Shown: positions 18,996-27,288 of the stretch, piece after piece
Layout: every line of letters starts with the position of its first letter
Position numbering within the stretch: position 1 is the first letter of the stretch
Source of the DNA: Gemmatimonadaceae bacterium
Lineage (GTDB): Bacteria; Gemmatimonadota; Gemmatimonadetes; Gemmatimonadales; Gemmatimonadaceae
Direction: 5' to 3'
Length of the DNA stretch: 64,000 nucleotides
NCBI GenBank assembly: GCA_020852815.1
Contig: JADZAN010000030.1
Span: forward strand, 1-64,000
Program-made: the position numbers and the translations under genes
Notes under the pieces: generated by a model
Database searches by the model: none
Seen by the model: the letters and a program-made list of their open reading frames with translations, nothing else
What the model was told of the DNA's origin: nothing

Positions 18996-20957
18996 TCAGG
19001 TCGTGGAGGTCGCGAGCGGCGCGTCGTGCAACGCCGCGGCAGCGACCTTCTCGACGCGTACGGCGCACGCCTTGAACTCCGCCGTCCCCGACCGCGGGTC
19101 GGAGGCGTCGATAGTGAGGGCGTTGGTGAGCACGTCGTCGGGAAAGTGGAACGTCATGAAGACCAGGTGTTCGCGCAGCCCTTCATCGATACGCGCCGGC
19201 GCCACCACGCTCCCGCGCCGCGACGTCACGCGCACCATGTCGCCGGTGGCGATCCCGAGGAGAGCGGCATCTTCCGGGGAGAGGTCGAGCGTCTCGCCGG
19301 TGTGCAGCGGCGAGTCGTAGGCCGTGGTCTGCACGCCGGTGTTGTACGATTCCAGACGCCGCCCAGTCGTCAGGAGCAACGGATAGTCGGCGTCGCGCTC
19401 TTCGAACGGCGGGGAGTGGTGCACCACGCTGAACGGGGCCGCGCGCCCCACGCGCGGGACCTGCCACAGGCGCCCATGCAGGAAGGTCGCTCCCGGATCC
19501 GATTCGTCCACGCACGGCCAGCGGATCCCACCTAACGACTCGAGGCGCTCGTACGTCATCCCGCCCACGAAGGCCGGGGCGAGCCGCCGGACCTCGTCCC
19601 ACACTTCATTCGCCGTCGGCGTCGCCCAGTCGTGCCCCATGCGGCGCGCCAGCTCGGAGAGGATCCACAGCTCGTCGCGCGCCCCCTCGGGCGCCTGAGC
19701 CGCCTTGCGCACGCGTTGCACCCGGCGCTCGGAGTTGGTCACCGTCCCCTCTCCCTCGCACCAGGTGGCGGCCGCCGGGAGGACCACGTCGGCCAACTGC
19801 GCCGTGCGGGTGAGGACAATCTCCTGCACCACGAGGTGATCGAGCGAGCGCAGTGCCTGCTCCACGTGATTGGCGTCGGCGTCGGACTGCATCGGGTTCT
19901 CCCCAATGCAGAGCAGCGCCTTCATTTCACCCGCGGCCATCGCGTGCAGCATCTGCGTGAGGTTCTTCCCGTAGCGCGGGGTGATCTTCGTCCCCCACGC
20001 CGCCTCGAAGCGCGCGCGCGCCTCGTGGTCCTGCTCGATGTCCTGGAAGCCGGCGAGCTTGTTGGGAATCGCCCCCATGTCGCCCCCGCCCTGCACGTTG
20101 TTCTGTCCGCGCAGCGGGTTGCAGCCGGAGCCCCACCGCCCCATGTGCCCCGTGAGGAGGGCGAGGTTGATGAGGGCAAGGACGTTGTCGACCGCGTTGT
20201 GGTGCTCCGTGATGCCAAGCGTCCAGCAGATCATCGCGCGTTCCGCCCTGGCAAAGGCGTGCGCCGCCTCGCGAATCACGTCGCCGGGGATGCCGGTGAT
20301 GGGCTCCGCGTATTCCAGCGTGTACTGCTCCACTGCCGCCTTGTAGGCCTCGAAGCCTTCCGTGGCGTTGGCAATGAAGGCTTCATGGTGCAGCCCCGCA
20401 TGGATGATTTCGCGCGCCATCGCATTGGCGAGCGCGATATCGCTCCCCACGCGCAGCCCGCACCAGACGTCGGCCCACTGTGCGCTGGCCGTACGCCGAG
20501 GATCCATGACATAGAGGCGCGTGCCGTGATGGCGAATGCCCTTGAGGAGATGATGGAACCAGATCGGGTGCGCCGCACGGGCGTTCGATCCCCAGAGGAG
20601 CACCACATCGGCGTCCTCCACCTCACGGTAGGAATTCGTCCCCCCACCCGCCCCGAACACCGTCGCCAGACCGACGACGCTGGGGGCGTGTCAAGTCCGA
20701 TTGCAGCTGTCGACGTTGTTGGTGCCGAAGACGGCGCGCGTGAGCTTGGCGGCGAGGAAGTTCACCTCGTTCGTGCTCTTGGAGCAGGAAAAGGTCCCGA
20801 TCGCGTCGGGGCCGCGCGTGTCACGAACGCGAAGGAAGCCGGCGGCGGCTCGGTCCAGCGCCTCGTCCCACGAGGCGGGGCGCAACTCGCCCTGGTCGCG
20901 GACGAGCGGTTCCGTGAGCCGTGCATAGGGGCGCGGGGCGTAGCGACGACGGGTCAT
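18996..20957 (-). CDS. Formate dehydrogenase catalytic subunit, selenocysteine-containing
   Basis: 653 codons including an in-frame TGA at 20691-20693 (codon 89) that I read as selenocysteine. The residues around it are DSCNRT-U-HAPSVVGLATVF, matching the active-site U/C-H-A/G-P-S motif of formate dehydrogenases. The frame stays open on both sides, and both halves show family sequence: before it, PASWDEALDRAAAGFLRVR; after it, VVLLWGSNARAAHPIWF, YVMDPRRTASAQWADVW, GRWGSGCNPLRGQNNVQGGG and LFMTFHF-type C-terminal molybdopterin-binding sequence. A naive reading would give an 88-residue fragment and a separate 554-residue gene. ATG at 20957 is preceded by GGAGA. It lacks the usual N-terminal Fe4S4 domain, which is encoded at 16147-17124. 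Confidence 0.9.
20649..20693 (-). promoter_or_regulatory. SECIS-like hairpin at the UGA codon
   Basis: Directly after the TGA (minus strand) an imperfect hairpin can form. The lower stem is CGCCCC with GGGGCG. The upper stem is CGTCGTC with GGCGACG (7 bp, one G-U pair). The apical loop is GGTCT. From my memory of E. coli fdhF, the GGUCU sequence begins 18 nt after the UGA; here it also begins 18 nt after the UGA. This is the SelB-binding type of bacterial SECIS. Folding was done by eye. Confidence 0.85.
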
Positions 20958-21112
20958 GCGGGGTCTCCGGTGTGCGTGCGAAGCGGATGTGAGGATGTTG
21001 GAAGGAGGGCGGTGGGGATGCAAGGCTTGACGCGCACGGGAGGGGCGACGCTGGGCGCGCCGGGGGTGTTCACGCCCCCGGAAAGGGTGAGGCGCTGGGC
21101 GCCGAATGCTCG
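20958..21112. other. Upstream region of formate dehydrogenase operon
   Basis: 155 bp between the metalloprotease stop and the fdhA start; both genes are on the minus strand. It must contain the operon's leader unless it is co-transcribed with the upstream gene. I see a ribosome binding site (GGAGA) about 9 nt from the ATG but no clear sigma-54 or sigma-70 promoter pair. Confidence 0.4.
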
Positions 21113-21805
21113 TTAGGGCCAGCGCCGCGTCAGGCGCTGCTCGTCGGAGCGCGTGAGGGGGAAGAAGCGCGCGCTGTCCGAGGCAAAGTCCGCCGGGCGG
21201 CACGAGGCGGGGCGGCCGCACATCAGTTTCGTGACATCACCGTTGTGGGCAAGGCCGAACACGTGCCCCAGTTCGTGCGCCACCACGTTGCGTACCGTGT
21301 TGGGGAGCGACAGCGGGAGGATGTCGGCGCGACGCAGCCCGACCATCCCGCGACCGCCCTCGCGCCAGGGGACGCTGAACGAGATCAGGTCGGTGCGCGA
21401 GAACGCGATGACGATATCGGTGGGTCGCTCGGCCAGGCGGGCACGAAGGCGGAAGGTGGCGGGGCCGATGCCGATGGGGGCCTCGCGACTGGCCGCGCGA
21501 AGGAGGTCATCCGAGAGCGAGTCGTCGATGATGACAAGTCCGGTGAGACGCGTTCGCCGCTGGAGGCGCCCGAACTCGGAGTTCCAGTGGTTGAGGGCCT
21601 CGAGGGTGGGGCGAAGGCGCGGATCGGTCGGGGAAGAGAGGATGGTGACACGGAGCAACGGGCCGCCGACATCGTGTACGAGCGCCGTCTCGCGCACGGG
21701 ACCGTGTGCGCGGAACCAGATCCAGGTTGCAGCTGCGAGCGCGACGCCGACGCCGGCGATGCCGGCCACTCGGCGGCGCGCTCGGGACTGTTGTTTCGCG
21801 GGCAT
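21113..21805 (-). CDS. Membrane-anchored or secreted matrixin-like metalloprotease
   Basis: 230 residues. The N-terminus has a basic patch and a hydrophobic helix (VAGIAGVGVALAAATWIWF) that is a signal anchor or uncleaved signal. The zinc site is VVAHELGHVFGLAHN, the HExxHxxGxxH motif of metzincins, followed by KLMCGRP in place of the usual Met-turn. The rest resembles matrixin-like small proteases. The start at 21805 places the hydrophobic helix at residues ~13-31. Probably acts in the periplasm or outside the cell. Substrate unknown. Confidence 0.85.
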   Translation of the reverse strand: MPAKQQSRARRRVAGIAGVGVALAAATWIWFRAHGPVRETALVHDVGGPLLRVTILSSPTDPRLRPTLEALNHWNSEFGRLQRRTRLTGLVIIDDSLSDDLLRAASREAPIGIGPATFRLRARLAERPTDIVIAFSRTDLISFSVPWREGGRGMVGLRRADILPLSLPNTVRNVVAHELGHVFGLAHNGDVTKLMCGRPASCRPADFASDSARFFPLTRSDEQRLTRRWP

Positions 21806-21843
21806 ATGTGGCGTGTGGTTGGACGAGATTTCCTCTCGGCCGC

Positions 21844-22461
21844 TCACCTCGCAACCCGCCTCGCCTCCATCGTCCAGAAGTCGCGCATCCAGGTCTTGCC
21901 GCGATCGAACGTCGCGTCGGCACGCCAGAGGAAGCTGTCGGGGCGGATGGCAAAGTATCGAAAGCGCACGAGCATGTCGCCGTACCACTCCGTGAGCACG
22001 CGCGAGTCGCCGTCGCTCCACATCAGGCCGGGCTGCCACGCGCCGCGCCGAGTGTCGATGCCTTGCATCTCCCAGATTCTCCGCGCCGGGTTGAACGCCC
22101 GGTACGTCCAGGTCCCCGCGTCCCACGTCAGGGTTGGGTCATCCGGGCGCCAGTGATCCTCGAGGAGGACACCCTTGCCGTCGGTGGCCTTCTTCGAGAA
22201 GACCCAGTGCCCCTTGAACGGGGGCGCGAAGCTCCCGTCGTCGTTCCGGTTCTGGAAGGTGAACTCCCACGTCCCGATGAGGAAGTCGAAGTCGGTCGCG
22301 GCGCTCTGACCCGTTAGGGTGTCGCCGACCGCGACGTTGGCGCCTAACGTGTCCGGCAGTGCAATGGCCCGCGGTGCTCGGCGCGCGTCCTGGGCCTGGA
22401 GCGTCGTGCTGAGGGCGATGACTGCGCAGGCGAGGGTAAGGGCGTGAATGGCGTGGCGCAT
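21844..22461 (-). CDS. Secreted DUF1579-like protein
   Basis: 205 residues with a signal peptide (HALTLACAVIALSTTLQAQ, cleavage after LQA). The mature part has the pattern of lipocalin-like DUF1579/SnoaL-neighbour proteins: FDFLIGTWEFTFQNRNDDG, GHWVFSKKATDGKGVL, and repeated Trp-rich strands (WTYRAFNPARRIWEMQGID, ADATFDRGKTWMRDFW). These families are usually measured as beta-barrels of unknown function. Located 38 bp upstream of the protease gene on the same strand, so possibly co-transcribed. Confidence 0.75.
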   Translation of the reverse strand: MRHAIHALTLACAVIALSTTLQAQDARRAPRAIALPDTLGANVAVGDTLTGQSAATDFDFLIGTWEFTFQNRNDDGSFAPPFKGHWVFSKKATDGKGVLLEDHWRPDDPTLTWDAGTWTYRAFNPARRIWEMQGIDTRRGAWQPGLMWSDGDSRVLTEWYGDMLVRFRYFAIRPDSFLWRADATFDRGKTWMRDFWTMEARRVAR

Positions 22462-22628
22462 GGCGAGGACGGTGAAAGAAGCACGTGGGCGACGAGCAGA
22501 GCATGCGCTGCGGATGTCGTCACCGTTCACGGTGTGTGGCTGTGACGAACCGCAACGAGCTCGAACAGAACAAGCTTGCGTGCGCGCGCTCGCGCACGCT
22601 ATGGTTAGCCCCCGTTTTGACGCGACCC

Positions 22629-24116
22629 ATGCTCCTCGCGCTCCAACTCCCATTTGCCGACCTGCGCCCGTTCTCTCCCGACGAGACGGGGCGACTCACG
22701 GTGCCCGCCTGGCCACTCGCCGAGCCTGACAAGGAGTTCGTGCGCGGCTTCGGCGTGGTCACCGAGCGCGCGCGCGGCGGGGTGGATAGCTGGGCCGGCG
22801 AGGAAGTCTATTGCCGCGCCTCACGCGCCGTGAAGTTCGCCCCCCGCGATGCCGCGCACGCGTCCCAGGAGAACGGGTCGTCGCGCATCTCGGCCAAGTG
22901 CGCCTTTCGTCGCCTTCTCTACGATGGCTCGGCGGTGGGGCGACTCGAGGTGGGGCTCGCGTTCGGTGCGTCAGGATCGCCGAGCAACACACAGGGGCGC
23001 GCGATTGGCGTCGTCGAGATGGTCGAGCAGCTGGCGACAGCGCCGGTGCGCATCAAGAGCGTGCACGGCCACGAGGTGCAACTCCCCCTCGTCGATGTCG
23101 GCGCGACATTCATCGAGCGTTATGCGCGTGCGACCACGCGCGCCGACTGGGTGCCGCGCGCTCGCCATGGCCCGTCGCTCGTTCGCGCCGGCGCGCCGCT
23201 CGCCATCCTCGAGTATCGTGCAAAGCAGCTGCGCCAACTCCCGACCAACCGTCGTGTGCTGGCCACGGGCGACGCCAGCATCGCGCTCAGCTTCTGTCGC
23301 GTGGTGCGCGGCAAGGGGCGCGACGGCTTCGGGGTGTGGCTCATCGGGCACGGCGACGGCGTCGATCGGGATCGGCTGCGGCAGCTCCGCATTCACCTGT
23401 TGCGGCTGCACGCCGAGAAGGAGGCGTTGCGCTTGACGTTGCGGGCGATGATTGATCGCAGCATTGCCATCACCCCGGGCTCCAGCGCCACCGACGACCT
23501 GGCCGATTACCTCGAGGAGCTGTTCAAGCTGCTCACCAAGCACACGCGCTTCGGCCTCGCGCAGTCGCCGCTCCTTGGCGTGGCGCAGCAGTTCGACGAT
23601 CAGATCTCCATGGGCGAGCGCGACACGCTCCTCTCACAGCTCTCCAGGCTCAAGGGGCGGCTCGACCGCACCATGCAACGATTCTCCGATGCCAGCGGTC
23701 GCATCGTGATTTCACAGGGAGCCAACGCCACCGCGTACGTCTTTCCAGGAGGGAGCATGAGCGGCAACACATACAATGTATCGGGCGGCCAGGTCGGCGC
23801 CGTCGGCGACAACGCCACGGCCAGCAACAACACGTTCGTACAGAACAACGCGCTCGCGCCGGGCGTGGATCTCGCGGTGCTGGCCACGGAACTGGAGCAG
23901 CTGCGGACCCGTATGCGTGAGGAGGCCAGGACGCCGGCCGAAGACCGCGCCCTGGCCGCCGTGGGGGAGGCACAGGAGGCGGCGAAGAAGAACGATCGTG
24001 CCGGGGTCGTGAAGCATCTCAAGGCCGCCGGCGCGTGGGCGCTCGACGCGGCCACCAAGATTGGCGTCGCCCTGGCGACGGCGGTGCTGAAGGAGACGCT
24101 GACCGGGCGTCCGTAG
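22629..24116 (+). CDS. Unknown protein with Gly/Asn-rich linker
   Basis: 495 residues. The start at 22629 (MLLALQLPFADLRPF) is chosen because upstream in-frame codons read through a region without coding character. The N-terminal ~280 residues are globular with no recognised fold. A helical segment follows (residues ~260-370, HLLRLHAEKEALRLTLRAM and after). Then comes a short strand-turn repeat (GNTYNVSGGQVGAVGDNATA), a pattern found in bacterial multi-domain proteins with NTPase or effector partners. The C-terminus is a coiled helix pair (EEARTPAEDRALAAVGEAQE and ALDAATKIGVALATAVLK). No signal peptide, so probably cytoplasmic. A defence-type role is only a guess. Confidence 0.75.
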   Translation: MLLALQLPFADLRPFSPDETGRLTVPAWPLAEPDKEFVRGFGVVTERARGGVDSWAGEEVYCRASRAVKFAPRDAAHASQENGSSRISAKCAFRRLLYDGSAVGRLEVGLAFGASGSPSNTQGRAIGVVEMVEQLATAPVRIKSVHGHEVQLPLVDVGATFIERYARATTRADWVPRARHGPSLVRAGAPLAILEYRAKQLRQLPTNRRVLATGDASIALSFCRVVRGKGRDGFGVWLIGHGDGVDRDRLRQLRIHLLRLHAEKEALRLTLRAMIDRSIAITPGSSATDDLADYLEELFKLLTKHTRFGLAQSPLLGVAQQFDDQISMGERDTLLSQLSRLKGRLDRTMQRFSDASGRIVISQGANATAYVFPGGSMSGNTYNVSGGQVGAVGDNATASNNTFVQNNALAPGVDLAVLATELEQLRTRMREEARTPAEDRALAAVGEAQEAAKKNDRAGVVKHLKAAGAWALDAATKIGVALATAVLKETLTGRP

Positions 24117-24240
24117 ATGGCGTCGCGCGGGGCGCTCCGCCGGTCAGCGCCCTTCCCTGTGCGACGCGGTGGTTGACGCGACACGATGCATTTCGTATTG
24201 GTAGTGACGCATGGGCGAGGCGCGACAGTTGTTCGTGGCC

Positions 24241-24475
24241 TGGTCCATCACCCACAGCAATGTGGGCAGGCGCTCGTTGCCAGCACCATCGACGGTGACT
24301 TGCACGAGAGAGCAGATGTGGGTTCGATTCCCACCGGGGCCATCGTTAGGTAGCAGCGGTTCCCATGCCCCGTAGCTCAACGGTAGAGCGACTTGATCGA
24401 GCGCAAGCTGGGTAGCCCCCAGTGGCTCGGGACGAAGATGTGGCCGCAAGGCCGAGCATAGAGACTTCGTTCAGA
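24241..24475 (+). ncRNA. Structured RNA with permuted tRNA-like halves
   Basis: A canonical T-arm (GTGGG, loop TTCGATT, CCCAC; 24318-24334) is followed by a 3' acceptor strand CGGGGC (24335-24340). Only 26 nt later comes a 5' acceptor strand GCCCCG (24367-24372), then TA and a canonical D-arm (GCTC, AACGGTA, GAGC; 24375-24389). The order is thus 3' half before 5' half, and the two acceptor strands are complementary. Further hairpins flank them: CCCACA-GCAA-TGTGGG at ~24250, CACC-ATCGAC-GGTG at ~24285, CTTG-CAAG at ~24392, CTGGG-CCCAG at ~24408, and GGCC-GCAA-GGCC at ~24442. No normal anticodon stem can be made from the two halves, and no tmRNA tag or G-U identity pair is seen. The strand is inferred from the arms. 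Confidence 0.5.
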
Positions 24476-24527
24476 AAAGGACAAGCGCAGCCCCTCCAAC
24501 GCTCGACGGCGGAGGGGCTTGTCCTTT
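24476..24527. terminator. Strong hairpin terminator
   Basis: Arms AAAGGACAA + GCCCCTCC and GGAGGGGC + TTGTCCTTT pair over about 17 bp with a 5-nt bulge (GCGCA) in the left arm. An A-run on one side and a T-run on the other allow it to work in both directions. It lies just after the structured RNA and 30 bp before the end of the convergent lipoprotein gene. Confidence 0.8.
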
Positions 24528-24556
24528 AGGTATGGGCGCACCGCACGATCACGCGC

Positions 24557-26038
24557 CTAACGCCAGCTCGGCTCATCGAGACCGCGGAGCGCGGCGATTG
24601 GTATCGCGGTCCCCGTCTGCGCGTCCACCAGCGTCAATCTTTCTCCCCGCTTGTAGAGGATCCATGCGCCATCGGGCGACCAGGTGAACGAGCGCCCGTA
24701 GATTGCGCCCGCACCCTCGACGAGTCGTCGATAGCCCGAGCCGTCCAGGTTCACCAGCGCCAACGATCCGTCGCCCTCGATGTAGGCGATCGTGTTTCCC
24801 TTCGGGGACCATTGCGGATAGGCGCCGGGAACATCGATGGGGAGAAAGGCGTCGGTCGCGAGATCGATCACCCGAAGCCGCTCGTAGCCAGAACTCACCG
24901 TGTTCAGCGCGACGCGCCTCCCATCGGGCGAGAGCGAAGGGAACATCGTCTGGTCTCCGCGCAACGCCGCGGCGCCGATGACCATGACGCCCGTGCCGTC
25001 CGGATGCACGCGATGCAGGCAGTACTCGTCTGTCGCGCACTTCGCGTCGTAGCCAGCGAAGTAGACCCACTGCCCATCCGGGCTCGGCGCGACGCCAACC
25101 ATGTGCGAGAGCGACGGCGGGAGCGTCGCGAAGAGATGCCGCGGGGCGCTCAACGAATCGACGAGAAGTATCGTGTAGAAGGGATTCACGTACCCGCTGT
25201 AGATGACCGTGGAGCTGCCGGGGAGCCAGCGCGGCCGCAAGCCGAGTCCACCATCGCTTGCAATCGCCAGCACACGCCGGTTGGAGCCGTCGAGCGAGAT
25301 AGTGATGATCTCCCCACGACTCGTGTTGTGCGCGACGATGGTCGCTTCGGGGATGGTCGCGAACTGCAGCGTATCGTTTACGCCCCCGACGCTCGCCACC
25401 ACGCGATAGAGCCCCACCGTCGAGGAGGCGACGACCCCCGCGGCCGACACGCTCGCACCGGCCGGCGCCCCGACGAGCGCGAAGGCCGGGGGATTGGTCA
25501 GGACATTCGAATGACGGTCGCGAATCGTCGCACGGATCGTGAAGCTTTTCGTGGGGAGGATGGCCGTGTCGCGAGGCGCCAGCTCGATCGATGCGACGCC
25601 ACCGGGGACGGCGGTGAAACGGGCCGTGTCGACGAGGCCAATCGTCGGGACGCGCACCACCAGCCGCAACTGGCCAGGGATCGTCGGCAGCATGACGAAG
25701 GCGCCCTTGCGCCCCGACGCATCGGTGAGTCCGCTCGCGAAGTTCGCGTAGATCGTCGAGGTAAGCGGCGCCACCCAAGCGGCGAGCTGCGTGCCGGGAA
25801 GAGTGATCGACTCGAATCGCACGACGGTCCCTGACGGTGCGACGTTCCCGGACGAGTCGCGCACTTCGACGATCGACGGCGCGGAGAGTTGCGTGCCGAC
25901 GGAGTCGGTCACCTGGTTGCCCGACACGAATTGAATTCCGCGGCGTATCGTCGGCGTCGGGCCTGCGCCATCGTCGGAGCTGCAAGCGGCCGTGAGCAGC
26001 AACGTGACGACGAGCACGTACGGTGTGGAGCGCATCAT
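24557..26038 (-). CDS. Beta-propeller lipoprotein with Ig-like domain
   Basis: 493 residues. Lipoprotein signal peptide with lipobox LLLTAACSSD (Cys ~19). Residues ~30-250 look like Ig-like sheets (SAPSIVEVRDSSGNVAPSGT, SIELAPRDTAILPTKSFTIR). Residues ~230-490 carry WD40/TolB-like PD40 repeats: SHMVGVAPSPDGQWVYFAG, FPSLSPDGRRVALNTV, YPQWSPKGNTIAYIEGD and FTWSPDGAWILYKRG. Such proteins sit in the outer membrane or periplasm and act in binding or envelope assembly. A common architecture in bacteria with many TolB-like lipoproteins. Confidence 0.88.
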   Translation of the reverse strand: MMRSTPYVLVVTLLLTAACSSDDGAGPTPTIRRGIQFVSGNQVTDSVGTQLSAPSIVEVRDSSGNVAPSGTVVRFESITLPGTQLAAWVAPLTSTIYANFASGLTDASGRKGAFVMLPTIPGQLRLVVRVPTIGLVDTARFTAVPGGVASIELAPRDTAILPTKSFTIRATIRDRHSNVLTNPPAFALVGAPAGASVSAAGVVASSTVGLYRVVASVGGVNDTLQFATIPEATIVAHNTSRGEIITISLDGSNRRVLAIASDGGLGLRPRWLPGSSTVIYSGYVNPFYTILLVDSLSAPRHLFATLPPSLSHMVGVAPSPDGQWVYFAGYDAKCATDEYCLHRVHPDGTGVMVIGAAALRGDQTMFPSLSPDGRRVALNTVSSGYERLRVIDLATDAFLPIDVPGAYPQWSPKGNTIAYIEGDGSLALVNLDGSGYRRLVEGAGAIYGRSFTWSPDGAWILYKRGERLTLVDAQTGTAIPIAALRGLDEPSWR

Positions 26039-26145
26039 CCCCTCCCCCTGGTTGCGCCGTGCGAGTGGTCACGGCAATGGAAGAGTAGGGGGAGGGGGAG
26101 GCGGGGGCAATCGTGTGCGGCTGTCGGGGGCTCCCTTACGCCCTC

Positions 26146-27228
26146 TTACCGCGTCACCTTCACCACAAACGACGCAGAGAGCCCCTCGCCGCTCCCGTCC
26201 ACTACGCCAGAGCCCACGAACGAGCGCTGAAGCGGCCGCACCCTCGCCCGCGTGACGCCCACCGCGACGCCACGCAGTCCGCTGCTCCCCATCGCGGCAA
26301 TCGACATGTCGTCGACGCTGTAGAGCGGGACGAATCCGAGCACGATCTCCCCATCCGCGTCGAGCGCGGTGAGGCGCAGCACCTGCTCGGGGTTCACCGC
26401 TTCGCCCACGCGCAGGTGCACGGTGTCAACGGCCACGACGAGCCTGGCGACGCGTTGGTTGCGCTCGCTCGCGCGGTCGAGGGCGCTCGAGGCGCCGCGC
26501 GCGTAGTCGAACGCCGGCGCACGCTTCTGGACCACATCGCCATTGGACGGCATCGCTCGCGCGAGTGGCGCAGGAGACGCCTGTGTCCGCCCGCCCGGGC
26601 ATCGTGCACGCGTCGCGTTGCTGAGGGCGTGGCGCAGCGTCCAGCCGACGCGCGTCGCGTCGGCAACGCCGCCACCGCGCGACGACGAGAAGGTCTTCTG
26701 CGTGATGAATTGCCTCCCATCCTCCATGGTCGCGCGGCAGTTCAGTTTGGCGTCGAGCCTGAAGCCGCCGTACGGCCAGACATCCATCTCGATGGAGATC
26801 CAGGGGATCTTGTCCCCAGGGGCAATCAGGGTGTTCAGGGCATTTCCGGACATGCGCGAGAGCTGCGCCCCATTGCGGCTGGCGGCCCAGCTCTCGATGG
26901 CCCGCATGATGGCCCGCTCGCTCACGGCCGGCGCCTCGCCGTCGTACCAGACCGACACGCGGATGGGATACAGGATCGAATCACCCTCCGCCGGCTGCAC
27001 GACGAGCGAGCTGTCCCTGAAGAAGTCGGTGCGCGGGTCTGTCGCCTGGAGCATGACGCCCTTGGGGAGCAAGACAAGCTTGCGCGGATCGCGCCGGAAC
27101 CAGAGCACGCCCATCACCACAGCAGCGGCAACCACGAGCAGGGCAACGATCGCTCGGCGCCACTCGCGCCACACGGAGGGTCCATCACCGGTCCAACGCG
27201 ATGACGACGAAGATGAAGTCGCGGGCAT
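26146..27228 (-). CDS. Membrane-anchored protein of unknown function
   Basis: 360 residues with a serine-rich N-terminus, one membrane helix (AIVALLVVAAAVVMGVLWF, residues ~26-45) and a large external part. The C-terminal ~100 residues form an Ig/BIG-like sheet (ARLVVAVDTVHLRVGEAVNP, VLRLTALDADGEIVLGFVPL). The middle contains many basic residues and one repeated Ser/Gly patch (FSSSRGGGVADATRVGW). No family assigned. It is separate from the sigma operon (60-bp gap) but reads in the same direction. Confidence 0.75.
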   Translation of the reverse strand: MPATSSSSSSRWTGDGPSVWREWRRAIVALLVVAAAVVMGVLWFRRDPRKLVLLPKGVMLQATDPRTDFFRDSSLVVQPAEGDSILYPIRVSVWYDGEAPAVSERAIMRAIESWAASRNGAQLSRMSGNALNTLIAPGDKIPWISIEMDVWPYGGFRLDAKLNCRATMEDGRQFITQKTFSSSRGGGVADATRVGWTLRHALSNATRARCPGGRTQASPAPLARAMPSNGDVVQKRAPAFDYARGASSALDRASERNQRVARLVVAVDTVHLRVGEAVNPEQVLRLTALDADGEIVLGFVPLYSVDDMSIAAMGSSGLRGVAVGVTRARVRPLQRSFVGSGVVDGSGEGLSASFVVKVTR

Positions 27229-27288
27229 GATGTCAACCTCGGAGGTGTGACCGCAGAAGTGCCGTTCTCGTTTGTCGCGCGCGCGCGC

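Noticed and set aside
20691-20957. Separate 88-residue gene upstream of a truncated formate dehydrogenase
   Set aside because: The TGA, the motif on both sides and the SECIS-like hairpin fit one selenoprotein better than a nonsense mutation.
24144-24449. Minus-strand open frame with GGNRTHICSL
   Set aside because: This peptide is a known by-product of reading the antisense strand of a tRNA T-arm. It overlaps the permuted tRNA-like RNA.
24241-24475. Canonical one- or two-piece tmRNA (ssrA)
   Set aside because: The D-arm is a normal tRNA D-arm, no third-pair G-U is present, and no tag frame (GCN AAY GAY ... GCN GCN stop) is visible. Kept only as one hypothesis.
24241-24475. Permuted group I intron flanking tRNA halves
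   Set aside because: A TAGAGACTTCG stretch near 24459 loosely recalls a P7 strand, but I cannot find its partner strand or a P1 with a U-G splice pair, so it is not claimed.
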